DNA from: Brachionus plicatilis
Lineage: Eukaryota; Rotifera; Eurotatoria; Ploima; Brachionidae
Assembly (NCBI GenBank): GCA_010279815.1
Contig: QEOQ01000602.1
Location: 427,120-491,119 of the forward strand
DNA: 64,000 bases
Reading direction: 5' to 3'
Part shown: positions 38,092 through 48,650 of the stretch, one piece after another
Layout: the number at the start of each line of letters is the position of its first letter
Numbering within the stretch: the stretch's first letter is position 1
The notes under the pieces: model-generated
Database searches by the model: none
Told to the model about the DNA's origin: nothing
What the model saw: only the letters and a program-made list of their open reading frames with translations
Program-made: the position numbers and the translations under genes

Positions 38092-40752
38092 TTTTTTATT
38101 GTTAATTAAAAATTTATGAATAAATGATCATAAATTCAAAAAAAATGCTGGTGGAAATCAATCCTATTTTTGTACACTATGAATAGATTTTTTTAATTTT
38201 ATGTATTAGTAATTTTTGACAATAAAAATAAATTATAAAAAATAAAAAATTTCTATTTTGCTTAAAGCTTTATTTCATTCCAAATGAAAACTTAAATTTG
38301 TTTTAGTGACTAATAAAAAAAACATTGAACCATAGCAACGATTGTGTTTTAAATTGACATGTTTGACATACAGGTTGGTGTTCTCATTAAGGTAAATTAT
38401 AATCTCTTGTTTAATTGGATCTTTATGTGGGCTTTGGAGAAAAACTTGAATGCTCGAATTAACAAAAGTTTTTGAATAAATAAATTTTTTTCAAGATACA
38501 AATTAAATAAAACATTATGAATTTTTTAGCCTCATTTAAAAAAAATTGAGATAGCAAAACAAAACTTTGTGAGATTAAAAATGGTTTTTTATCTGATTTA
38601 ATAGGTAAAAAATTTTTGAAAATATCTATCAATTTTTAGTTTTAATTCAAGTATTTTTCCAGATTCTATTTTAGGTCCAGAAATGTTAATTAGTCACAAA
38701 AAAGCTCATTTTATAATTAAAATAATATTTAGTAATTCAGGAAAAGTTTAATTTTATTTTCGTTTAAGTTTAATTTTAATTTTAAAAATTTTTAAGGTTT
38801 CTCTTAAAATCAAATTTTAAATAAAATAAAAAAAAATAATTTTTTTCTTCAGTAAATCAGAATTGAGTTTTTTTTAAAAAAATATAAAAAATTAGATAAA
38901 TGATTTTCTGTTTTTGTATTTAAAAATTATTATAATTTGCGAGATCTAAATTTAGATTTTTCAAAAAAAGAAACTTCTATTTGATCAAACAATAATATTC
39001 TTTATTTGCTCACTTAAAATATTAGGTATATTTTAACTGGTGGGGTATAAAATATATATAGTTAATTTTAGAAAATTTTATTGATATAATTCGAGAAAAA
39101 GATATAAAAAAACAAAAAAAGAATTAATATTATTAAATATTTTAAAATAATTTAAGTTTTTTGAAATATTTAAATAATTAAAATGAGTCGAAATTTAGAC
39201 TGCATCTTGTTCGATAATTTAGCAACAAAATACACCTGAAAGCTTTATGAATAAAGAAATTTGTGTACATTAAATTTCATATTTATTCGAAAAGAAAATT
39301 AATTTTCCAGGTTTACTGATTTCATGATATTATGTTATCAGATCAAAAGAAGGCCGAGAGCCTTGCTTACAAAATTTTTAATAATTTATTTATTAATTTA
39401 TTATTAATAATTTAAATTCTAAATTTTTTATCTCTTTATATGTTTTGTTCTACCTGTCTCTCATTTAACTTTACTAGTTTTCATACCTAATTCAATTATA
39501 AGGAAAAAATTTGGATGGTATTTAAATGGTTTATAAAAAAATAAATAAAAAAAAGTCGATTTCTAAAAAATGATCTTTCATAAAATATTCTGGAGTTAAA
39601 TATTTTTATAACATTTTCTAGAAAATTTTTATCTTATTTTTAGTTATAAATTTTATTGATAATTTTTAATTTTATTTAATTTTATAAATTAAATGGCCTT
39701 GGATCCTGGTATTGAAACATCTTCAAGTTTGTCAAATTATTACTTTTTCTAGGAAACCCCAACAATAATTGAAAATGGTTTATAATCAAAAGACCAAATT
39801 CTTAAAGGACATTTCCTTAGACAGACTCGCCTGGTTTTCCATAACATTTTTCAACTGAGTTGTCCCAGATAAATGGAAAAATTTAGACACAGTTTATTAG
39901 TTTTAGAAAAATAAAGTGACTAAATAAAAAAATTTTATATTTTTAAAGTTATCAATCGCTTCAACTTTTCACTCAATCACTTTATAAACAACTTGCGTTG
40001 TTTGAACTCTTCTTCAGAACAACCCTCATTTAATTATATAATTATCTATAAATAAAATAAAATTCAGCGAGACTTTTGTTTTAAAGATGTTTATTTTTAA
40101 TAATAATTTAAGACTTTGCCACAAAAACGCCAAAATAGGAGCTAATAGGAAGACCATGGATAGAATTTAAATAAGTTTAGAGGAAACTCTTTTTTGATGG
40201 AATTTTTTTAAATTTAATTATTCTGATGAAATCTTAAAAATTTTATCAGCCATTTTTTAAATAATAAATTGAAATTTAACTAATTTTTAATTAAAAAAAA
40301 AAATCCTCAATCAGAAAGCTGTGAAATTTTGAAGCACAAGTTTTTTTTAATTCTAATGAAAATAAATTAAATCTTAGCTTAATTATAATTTTCTGTAAAA
40401 CTTGGCTTTGTAATATTGTTTTGACAATTAATAAAGAAAAAATCTTTAATATATTTAAAATTCCATTATTTTATAATTATTAATTTAAAAAATTACAGAC
40501 CATATTTTTCTTTAGCTTTTTTACCTTTTTTTACCCACAGTCACACGAATGAATTTCTTATTAAAAGAAGAAATCGAATAAGCTTTAAAGAGAGCTCCAA
40601 GTGTTGAAATTAAAAAGATAATTGATTGTTTTATTTCATGGGTAAAAATGGTTAAAAAAGCTGTCCATAATTTTTGAAATAAATAAATTTAAAAAATAAA
40701 AGAAAGAATAAAAAATGATCACATATTAAAAAAATATGTATTGAGTGAAATT
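38092..40752. other. Intergenic region with one end of a segmental duplication
   Basis: About 2.7 kb without a gene. The stretch at about 38206-38315 (attagtaatttttgacaata ... gttttagtgact) matches 59245-59350 near the second CPES gene. At 39960-40015 the minus strand has a perfect hairpin AACAAC-GCAA-GTTGTT next to CTGAAGAAG. The remainder is AT-rich spacer. Confidence 0.5.
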
Positions 40753-41877
40753 TCAATTCTTTCCAAAATTATTGAATGTCTCATACAACTCGATATAGTG
40801 AATTTGCGTCAAAATACTTAGTACAATTAAATAGACCCATCCAATGTAGTTGGTAAACACTAAGTAGTCCCACAGTTTGCCACAAAAAGTAGTGATAGAC
40901 AAATGTTCGAGGATGGCACATGGATTTCCAAATCGCCAGAGCCACATTATAAGCCACATACTAATTGATTTAAATGTCTGCTCCTGCATTTTGTGTACAT
41001 TGGGATTATTGGAAAAAACCATCAATAAATCATGGTATTTTTGCACAAAATGATCCCATATAAGACCGGTGAACAAAAGCCTAAAACTAAAAAAGAACAC
41101 TAATAGCTTTACCTGGAACGAAGAGACAGATCTTCGCTGTGAATTCATTTGAGTTTTAGTTGTATGAAATGTATCTAATATGTAAGCTTTGGGTCTTCGG
41201 ATTAAAAAAATTTTCGGGTCTAAATAAAAAATTAAAAAAAAGAAAAAATTAAATAAAAAAATACATTTTGAAGGTTGATATTTAAGAAATTTGATTAGAA
41301 TGGCAGTGCAGAAAAATAATCCACCAAGAAAGTCACAGAAAAAGTCAACATTGTTACCATACGAGCCATAGTCTGACTCATATAAGACAATTTTGCCGAT
41401 ATCATGCTGTCTCTTCCGGGACCTGTAAACAACGCCATCCAACGAGTCAGCGAGGTTTCTCAACTCGAACAAAATGGCACCAATTCTGTAATGCATTGGT
41501 TTATCTGATATAATGAGACGACTGCCGATCAATGCCGCCAAGAGACCAGCATAGCTGATCTGATGGACGGTGACTCTTGGAGTTAATGAACTAAAATGAA
41601 GATTGTATTCTACAAATCTTGCCAATATGTCGTGGACATAGTGAGTTACATGGTCAACCATTATTAATTTGACAGAAAGAGGGTAAAATGCAGAAAAAGT
41701 CTCTTTGACCGTTCTGTTATCTCCATTGATTGGCACTGTCCATTTTTGTAGATTAACGAACAATGCTATGTCCATACAGGCGAAATAAATGACCAACAAA
41801 AGCCCAATAGAGATAAATGAATATTTTTTTCTGATCGATAAAGCTATTAATTTGCTGTTTAAATTTAATGAATTCAT
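40753..41877 (-). CDS. CPES: Ceramide phosphoethanolamine synthase, paralogue 1
   Basis: Two exons, 41265-41877 and 40753-41219, give 359 residues. CPES transfers phosphoethanolamine from CDP-ethanolamine to ceramide in the Golgi, making the main invertebrate sphingomyelin analogue. It is a multi-pass CDP-alcohol phosphotransferase. The active-site signature is NLADSLDGVVYRSRKRQ (D144, D147) followed after an insect-like spacer by Y-G-S-Y-G-N-N-V-D-F-F-C-D (D178, D182), giving D-x2-D-G and D-x3-D. The N-terminal helix (G-L-L-L-V-I-Y-F-A) and C-terminal helices (W-L-I-M-W-L-W, W-V-Y-L-I-V-L) are clear. Compared with paralogue 2 the second intron and most of exon 2 are missing, and the region reads straight through I-R-R-P-K-A-Y-I-L-D-T. 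Possibly functional. Confidence 0.85.
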   Translation of the reverse strand: MNSLNLNSKLIALSIRKKYSFISIGLLLVIYFACMDIALFVNLQKWTVPINGDNRTVKETFSAFYPLSVKLIMVDHVTHYVHDILARFVEYNLHFSSLTPRVTVHQISYAGLLAALIGSRLIISDKPMHYRIGAILFELRNLADSLDGVVYRSRKRQHDIGKIVLYESDYGSYGNNVDFFCDFLGGLFFCTAILIKFLKYQPSKCIFLFNFFFFLIFYLDPKIFLIRRPKAYILDTFHTTKTQMNSQRRSVSSFQVKLLVFFFSFRLLFTGLIWDHFVQKYHDLLMVFSNNPNVHKMQEQTFKSISMWLIMWLWRFGNPCAILEHLSITTFCGKLWDYLVFTNYIGWVYLIVLSILTQIHYIELYETFNNFGKN

Positions 41878-42325
41878 TTTTTTGGAATTTAATTTTAGAA
41901 ATAAAAATTAAAAAAATTTTTTCAAAATATACTCAATCAATTTTGCATTAAATTTTCAACGCTCAAATGATTTTATTTTTTTATTTAAATGTTATAAGAT
42001 AAACTGAATAGAAAATTGAAGCCATGAAAATAAATTTTTAAATTATCATAAAATTTTTTATTTTTTTTTTAAAGATAAAGTATGACATGAAAATTCTTTA
42101 GCAGTCATTTTAAATAAATTTTTTACTCTTTAACATCTAATTTCGAAGGAAAAGTGTTGAGAAAAATAGATTGTATACCATTTTCAATTCTTTTGTGAAC
42201 ATCATCGATTTGTTAAAAAATAGTAAATCATTGAAAATTTTCGTAAAAAATAGAAAATTTAGATAAATTTACAAAAGTAAAAAAATATAAATTTATCAGT
42301 TTTTAGCGTAATATTTGGTAAATTT

Positions 42326-42485
42326 CGAACATTTTACGTAAATTAATGTAAAAAAAAATGTCCAAAAAATTGAAATAATTTGACACTTCGAATCAAATGA
42401 CATAGAAATGAAATTGCATTTTTGGCATTCATTTTATTTCAATTTTTGGGCATTTTTTTTACATTTATTTCCGTAAAATATTCGG
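42326..42485. repeat. 160-bp palindromic element with TTTACGTAAA ends
   Basis: Arms of about 52 bp (42326-42377 and 42433-42485) are near-perfect complements, starting cgaacattttacgtaaat on the left and cgaatattttacggaaat on the complement of the right. The loop is about 55 bp. More TACGTAAA-like words lie to its left (42240-42325). No target duplication could be fixed. Confidence 0.75.
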
Positions 42486-42649
42486 ATTATTCTATTTTTT
42501 GGTACATAAACTATTGACGAATTCTTATCAAGAAAATGATAGGAAATGCTGTCACAATTGTCTTCCAACGAGTTGTCCACAATTATGTTCTGTGACTTGA
42601 AGAAACCGGTAATTATATTAACTTGTTCAAAACTTAGTTTAAGCTTTTT

Positions 42650-44400
42650 GTAACATTAAGAATCCTTCTCGGTAAGATTAACACTTTTAACATTGAAACA
42701 TTCAATTTTATAACGTTCTCGACTATTTGAATAAACTACCAGCTCTTTCCCATAGATATCGTTAATAATAAACAATTCCCACAAATTTCTTAATGTTTTT
42801 ACGAGTGCTAATATATTGAAACAAAAAATACTTGACGTTCCAGTTTTTATCTTTCTGTAAATATCAAACATTTTATAACTTTCATCTGCCAAAGAAAGTT
42901 CGATTAGCTCGTTAATATCGGTCTGTTCATTATCACTGTCAAAAATTGTTAGATTTTCAGCTTGATATAAACCACCACTTGATTTCAAAACCGAATTATT
43001 ACAATACTTTTCTTTTCCAGTAACTTCGAAAGGATCTTTTCTTAATCATTGAAGAAAATGTTTTGTCAAATTCTCATGTCCAGTTTTCCTATTAATTTAA
43101 GCTTGCAATTCTTTTTTACGTTCGATCTTCAAACAATTATTAAATGGTTAATCGCACAAGATTCATCCTCAAAATTGCAGCTCCGATAAACATTGTCTTT
43201 ATCTAGAAGTCGGTTCTGAATTATTTTCAACTTGAATTGGTTTGAACTGAAATTGACAATTCATTATATATTAAATTCAATAATTTTCCAAAGACAAAAA
43301 TCGACAATCGGTTTTTCATCAAAAACATACTCTGATTCAAAATAAACCATTGGTTTATTTCCGCATTTAGGTGTTTTCACCAAAGTTTAACATTCGTAAG
43401 GAGATAAACAATTGGTTCAGTTTTATAAGATAGTACATCATGTCCAAACAGTAGTCGATATGCTGAAGAGATAATTTGCATTTTTTCTCAAATATCTTTT
43501 CCTATTTTTCTAAATGGTTTCTTTCTCTTAGAATTTTGTTTAATAAAAGAGGTCCTTCTTAGTCCTCCTCGTTTCTTCTTTCGGGTAAGCAGATTTTTAT
43601 TGTTAAGAACCGGCATAATCACTGCCCTGTTCCTAGACTCTGCAAACAGATAACATTCTGATGATCTCAGGTCTTCAGTATTTGATCGAAATGGCATGAC
43701 CTGAGACGTCGGCGAAAGGTCTTCTGGAACGGAATGAGAATTTTTTGCATTACATGATTGGAGACTCATGGAAAGCTGGCAAATTTTATCTAATTTTGGT
43801 ATTCGATATCTGTCCTTTGTTATTTTTTTTCAGCTGCCTTTTTTTATTGCTTAATTTTATCTTTGCGTTTTTCATTCATTTCATTCGTTTTTCGTTTTTC
43901 ATTCACATTAAAAAGGTGTGCAGCCCAATCTGAATTCCTTGGTACTATGATGTTAGTCTCCACAAGTTCATCCAATTTTTCTCTAATTTCTACTTTTAAC
44001 TGATGAGGAATACTTCTGATTGATTCTCGTTTCGGTTCTTTTCCTTCTGAATTAATCTGATGCATCGAAAAATTGCAACAACCAATTTCTTTAATCGATT
44101 TAGCAAATATATCCTCACTTTTAGATACAAAAGAGTCCATCTTCTTTTGTTCTTTTTGAGAAAATTCTACTCGGTTAACTGCTTTGTTTTTTCTGTCTTT
44201 AACTACATTTTCCTAACCAAGAGAACTATTAATTTCTTTAAGCTTATCCTTAGTTCCTTGTACTTTTCCCATATAGTCAAGACCAATTTAGCGATCGTGT
44301 TATAATTCACTGCCACAAAAACATCAAGTTTGACTTCATTAGCATCAATCAAAATATCGACTAATATAAACGTTGTATCATCTAAAAAAGATCCTAACAT
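42650..44400 (-). pseudogene. Decayed Ty3/gypsy-type LTR retrotransposon pol fragments
   Basis: On the minus strand, read downward: 44400-44203 resembles the end of a retro-aspartic protease region (weak). 44140-43844 has E-P-K-R-E-S-I-R-S-I-P-H-Q-L-K, L-D-E-L-V-E-T-N-I-I-V-P-R-N-S-D-W-A, the start of a gypsy reverse transcriptase. 42988-42656 has E-L-F-I-I-N-D-I-Y and R-E-R-Y-K-I, resembling the RNase H-integrase linker (tentative). The RT catalytic core (YxDD) is not present in between, and stops and frame changes are many, so this is a heavily deleted, dead copy. A Lys/Arg-rich frame at 43769-43488 between the pieces is unassigned. Confidence 0.6.
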
Positions 44401-45049
44401 ATTTATCTTATTTCTATCTCCAATTTTCTGTTTAATTCAAGGAAATTATCAAATTTTGCCAGCCATATATCCACATTTGTATACAAAGTAAAAATTATGG
44501 GGCTTTTAAGCTTAGGTTTGCCATTATTTAACTCTTTTGGCTTATGCTTTTTCCGTTTAAACACTTTGTTGCTTCAGATTCTGTATTCTACAACTAGAAA
44601 ATTTAATGTTTCCAAATATTGATAAATGAAGTATTTTTCTTTTTGCTGAATGAAATTGTATTCTTCTATTTTCCAATTTTTTCGCTCATATTAATAATCA
44701 AATTTTTGGCTTTTTATTTTAAAAAATCACGCATTGAAAAATCACTTCACAATCCTGCTAAAAAATCGCGTGTTTCGTCTTTCTTTTCACTGCTAAATAT
44801 GCTGGATTGAAGAATGAATTATTCAGTGACTTCACTGAAACATCTCGTACTAACTTTTCTCTTCATTATAGTTCAAAATCAACTGAAATTATAAATAACT
44901 AGAAATTTTTTCATTCCTTCCAGTTAAAAAATTAGCTTTTCAAACCAACTACCAATTAACTTTTGGCTTACCACTAAAATCAACTATTCAACACACTTGA
45001 AACCACGTTTTATTTTTATTTTAGAAATCAATCTAATAGCTTAACCGCG

Positions 45050-45250
45050 GCCACCAATGAAGTACTGGCAAAATGTGTTATTAATACCGTAATTCTCGAA
45101 ACTTAGTACATGTAACTAAATCGGATTTTTTAACTTGCTACATGTAACAAGTTCCATCTTGGCCTTGTTATAACTTAATCTCATTTAGTTACTTGTAACT
45201 AAACCCAAAAATCTAAAATAAACACTGTGTTTAAATCGAATATTCAGTTT
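45050..45250 (-). other. Candidate LTR end and primer-binding site
   Basis: On the minus strand the words CTTCA-T-TGGTGGCCGCGG occur at about 45061-45046, looking like an LTR ending in CA followed by a TGG-starting primer-binding site, placed correctly upstream of the protease/RT pieces. Above it are three near-palindromes (ttagtacatgtaactaa, cttgctacatgtaacaag, ttagttacttgtaactaa) at 45102-45206. No second LTR was found, so this is tentative. Confidence 0.3.
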
Positions 45251-45414
45251 TCATTATACGGTCTAAAACTGGAGGTTTTACTTTTTGTACGTCTCTTAAA
45301 ATTAAAAAAAAAAGATTTTTGTCGATTTAAAATTGATTTAAAATTAAAAAAACTAGTTTTTGTTACTGTACTAAAAATTAGAAAAAAGATCGAAATAAAT
45401 TAATTATATAGTCA

Positions 45415-46584
45415 ATTAATGTTTTCTTTGTTTACATTCTTTCTTGGTTTTCCACGTTGTCTTTTAGGAACAGCTTGTGGGGTGTGAATAGCAGCTGAAT
45501 TATCATTCCCTAATTTGGTTGTTTGACGCGTTGTCCTTGGGGTTTCCTCGTTTAAAATTACCTGAGTCGGGCTAGGTTAAAACATAACATGCATTTGAGT
45601 AGGTTGTGGAAACTGCACATAATTTGGAGTCCTCTCGTTCCAGAGAGAGTTTGGTTGATGCATGTTATTGTAAACCAAGCAATGAATATGTGAGTGTGTT
45701 CTATTGTAAAAATTTTGAGCAAAGTATTGATTTGGTTGATAAAAATTATAGTTATCCAAAGATTGAATATTGTTGTTATAATCGACTAATGGAGGCCTGA
45801 ACAGTCTGTAGGGTATGATAAGTTAAATACTCTGGAGGAGATGGAGCACTAAAGCCTTGAAGGCTATTTTCTATATTTTGATGATTCAAGTTTAATCCTT
45901 GACTAATATGCAAAGCAGCCTGGTTAGTTTGAGTTGAACTAGAGGAGCAAAGATCAAGACTTGAGTTTAAATTATTGTTCATCATAGAATGATTGACGTT
46001 TAAAATTTGATTTTCTACTACTGTAGGGTTTATGGTATTGGACGGAGTATTGTCATCGATACTTATTTGATCTGAACTAGTGTCGGCAGGGATATCGAAT
46101 ACCTCATTATGTTCAATACTAAGAACGTCGATTTCATCGGCTTCGTATAGGTTGTCAATATAATCGTTTATTATTGTGCTGTTCTTTAGAATAAATTCTA
46201 AAGTTTTGTGAAGATTAAACTGTGATAGAATCCCACAGGAATGAAAACTATTCTGATTAGTTGAAGACCAAAATCTTCCCAAATTTTTGAGATCCAATGA
46301 ATACAAGTAGCGTACCCGGGAGACTTCATGTTACCAAAACGTGTAAATGTTTTTTCTGTGTGTAAAAACCACTCATTCAATTTTTTATTGTACTCATTTT
46401 TAATGGAAGCAAACCATGAGATGTTTGCGGGCTGAACCAAATTGGCCATTCGGGGAGGTATGAACATCAAATTAATGTTTGCTCCATTGTACTCATCTTG
46501 AACTTTACGGGTTTGATGGCATTTTGCACTATCGAGCAACAATGTGAGATCACTGATATTATTTGCTAACATGTAACTCGTCAA
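45415..46584 (-). pseudogene. Pogo/Tigger-like (DDE_1) transposase, C-terminal half
   Basis: 46584-46250 reads L-L-L-D-S-A-K-C-H with L-M-F-I-P-P-R-M-A-N-L-V-Q-P-A-N-I-S, then W-I-S-K-I-W-E-D-F, the DDE_1 endonuclease core of pogo-type transposases, including one catalytic aspartate. A frameshift near 46250 moves to N-S-F-H-S-C-G-I, the usual end of that domain, followed by a long Asn/Ser-rich tail to 45776. Another shift continues it to about 45415, ending in an AT-hook-like K-R-Q-R-G-K-P-R-K-N. The N-terminal half (DNA-binding and first catalytic D) is missing, and a gypsy integrase abuts it on the same strand. Confidence 0.7.
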
Positions 46585-47480
46585 TATTCTATTTTTATGT
46601 TCAATAATAAATCTTCGTTGAACGTTGCTCCTGTTTTATAAAATATTTTAACTGTGGCTAATTTCTTTATTCTAGTTTTCAATTGTTTTAACCTATAATT
46701 TCCCCCTTTGCTAATTCTGTCAATCACATACGGACCAAAATAGTTTTGCAATAATTTTTCCTTAATTGTTTTGTTCTTAATGGAAACATAATTACCATTA
46801 GATAATATTGTGCCGTCGACATTATTTCGACTATCTTGATTCCTTTTTTGTCGTTCTCTATTTATATCAGCGTTCTTTATAGTTAAAGGAATTGCTTTTT
46901 CTTGGAATTTTTTTATTTCTGATGCTCGTCTCAAAAAAGAATCAGTTTCATCCTCATTATCGGCTGATCGATAATCTTTGAATACATTAAATTTTCGTCC
47001 AAAATAAAGTTCAAAAGTGTTAAATCCAGTTGATGAATCGATTTTTGTGTTGTAGGCTAATAAAACAAAAGGAAGCCAATCGATCCAATCATCTGGATTA
47101 GACTCTGGTTGTTTTTTGTCCGAGTTAATTAAAGATCGGATGAAACGCTCAGTGATACCGTATGTTTGTGAGTGATATGCTGAAGTAACTATCCGTTCAA
47201 TACCGTTTACTCTCAAAAGTGCAGACACTGCTTTATTTAAAAATTTTTTTTTCTTTGATCGGACAGTAATTTTTTAAATAAACCATGTTCGGCTATTTAA
47301 TTGACTTACTTCGTATTTATGCTAAGACTCTAAAGCAAATGCAAAAGCAAAATCCGTAACGCAGTCAATGCGATTAAAATTATTTTATCTCCATTTGCTG
47401 TTTCTGGTAATCCCAAAATTAAATCGATTGCTACGCAATCGAATACTACCTCTGCTCTTTCGCCCTAGCTGGATGTGAGA
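46581..47480 (-). pseudogene. Ty3/gypsy integrase fragment
   Basis: The intact frame 47228-46581 holds the second half of a retroviral-type integrase core: S-A-Y-H-S-Q-T-Y-G-I-T-E-R-F, L-P-F-V-L-L-A-Y-N-T, S-T-G-F-N-T-F-E-L-Y-F-G-R. A C-terminal domain with Y-F-G-P-Y-V-I-D-R-I and Y-R-L-K follows. Upstream, in broken frames (47450-47380), V-A-I-D-L-I-L-G-L-P carries the first catalytic aspartate. Near 47600-47500 a weak zinc-binding-region remnant (F-W-K-N-V-N-K-D-I) remains. This copy is separate from the protease/RT fragment at 42650-44400, since the order along the strand is reversed for one element. Confidence 0.72.
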
Positions 47481-48266
47481 TAGCCTTTTTTTCCCATATA
47501 TCTGAAATTAAATACATTATACGTATTCTATGTCTTTGTTCACATTTTTCCAGAAATATTTATGTTTTAAATTTTCAAAAGTAATCTGAGGTTGTTGATG
47601 ACCTTGTTAGTGAGCTTTTATTATCAAATTTCTTCTGTCTTAAATTTTAGGAAGAAAGAAGAAGATATTGTTTATAAATGCTCCATGTGTTCTTCCAAGG
47701 TTCTTAAGTACACAGTTTCGTCATCCATATAAACTTTTACAAAAGGCAGATTACCTAACAAATGATGCAAAGCCCCTGTCTCTTAGGCGGAGTTACCACT
47801 AAATTTTGGGTTACTCATCTCTCTTATTTTACTTCTTTCCAACCGTTGTCTATTTTACTTTTCGATTTCTTCATCTGTAAAACGAAAAAAATTCGACTTA
47901 ATTTCTTAGTGCATTTTAAAATAACTTCCTCTACAAAGGTAAGTTACTCAATTAATAAAGATAAATTATATAAAAATCAAGTAAATGATTAGAAGAAAAA
48001 TCAGAAATAATTTTATTGATTTGTTCTCTAGTTTAACATAAAGCTAAAGTTTTCTAATTGAAGAGTCAATGAATCCATTAGAATATAAAATTAAAAAAAA
48101 ATTGTGAATATTTGTCAAAACAAATTTTGGTGATTTAATTTTTTTACCTTTTTTATATATTTAACTTTTCTTTTTTTTTTACTCTTTCTCCTTCAATGGA
48201 GGTTAATTTAACAATAATTGCGAGGAACGAGTGGTCGTGACCAGCTTTCTAAGCAATGTGAGTGTG
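47481..48266. other. Spacer between gypsy and Helitron debris
   Basis: AT-rich sequence with scraps of the upstream integrase region near 47500-47600 and no other gene. Reading frames here are shadows. Confidence 0.4.
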
Positions 48267-48602
48267 CGTATTGAATATCAAAAGGGGGAGAATTCGAAAA
48301 ATCATTTTTGTCGAAAATTGATATTAGTATACATATGTAATTTTTTATGTTACATGTTATTTTGAAAAAAAAATCGAAAAAAAAGCAAACGAAAATAAAC
48401 ATAATTAAATTAACATTTATACCTGAAAATATTTAATTCTCGGGTGTATTTGCTTAGTTAATTTAATTATGTGTTTTTTCGTTTGCTTTTTTTTCGATTT
48501 TTTTTTCAAAATAACATGTAAAAAAAAATTACATATGTATACTAATATCAAATTTCGACAAAAATGATTTTTCGAATTCTCCCCCTTTCGATTTTCAATA
48601 CG
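48267..48602. repeat. Near-perfect long inverted repeat, 150-bp arms
   Basis: Arms 48267-48414 and 48457-48602 are complementary over nearly their whole length, with a few mismatches and one short length difference; the loop is about 42 nt. Shared words include gggggagaattcgaaaaatc, atattagtatacatatgtaa and gcaaacgaaaa. Transcription would give a strong double-stranded RNA hairpin. It lies immediately before the first Helitron-associated frame. No target duplication is visible. Confidence 0.9.
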
Positions 48603-48650
48603 ATTTAACATTAAAATTAAAATAATTTTTAATTATTTTTTTGTTAAAAA

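Noticed and set aside
39960..40015. Second hammerhead-like site on the minus strand (CTGAAGAAG next to hairpin AACAAC-GCAA-GTTGTT)
   Set aside because: CUGANGA is present and the hairpin is perfect, but no stem II can be drawn and the GAAA element reads CAAA, so the core is not a hammerhead.
43745..44810. Plus-strand frames rich in F, L and K over the gypsy remnants
   Set aside because: Antisense shadows of the decayed pol sequence.
48208..48611. Two Lys/Phe-rich minus-strand frames
   Set aside because: They are translations of the two arms of the long inverted repeat, not genes.
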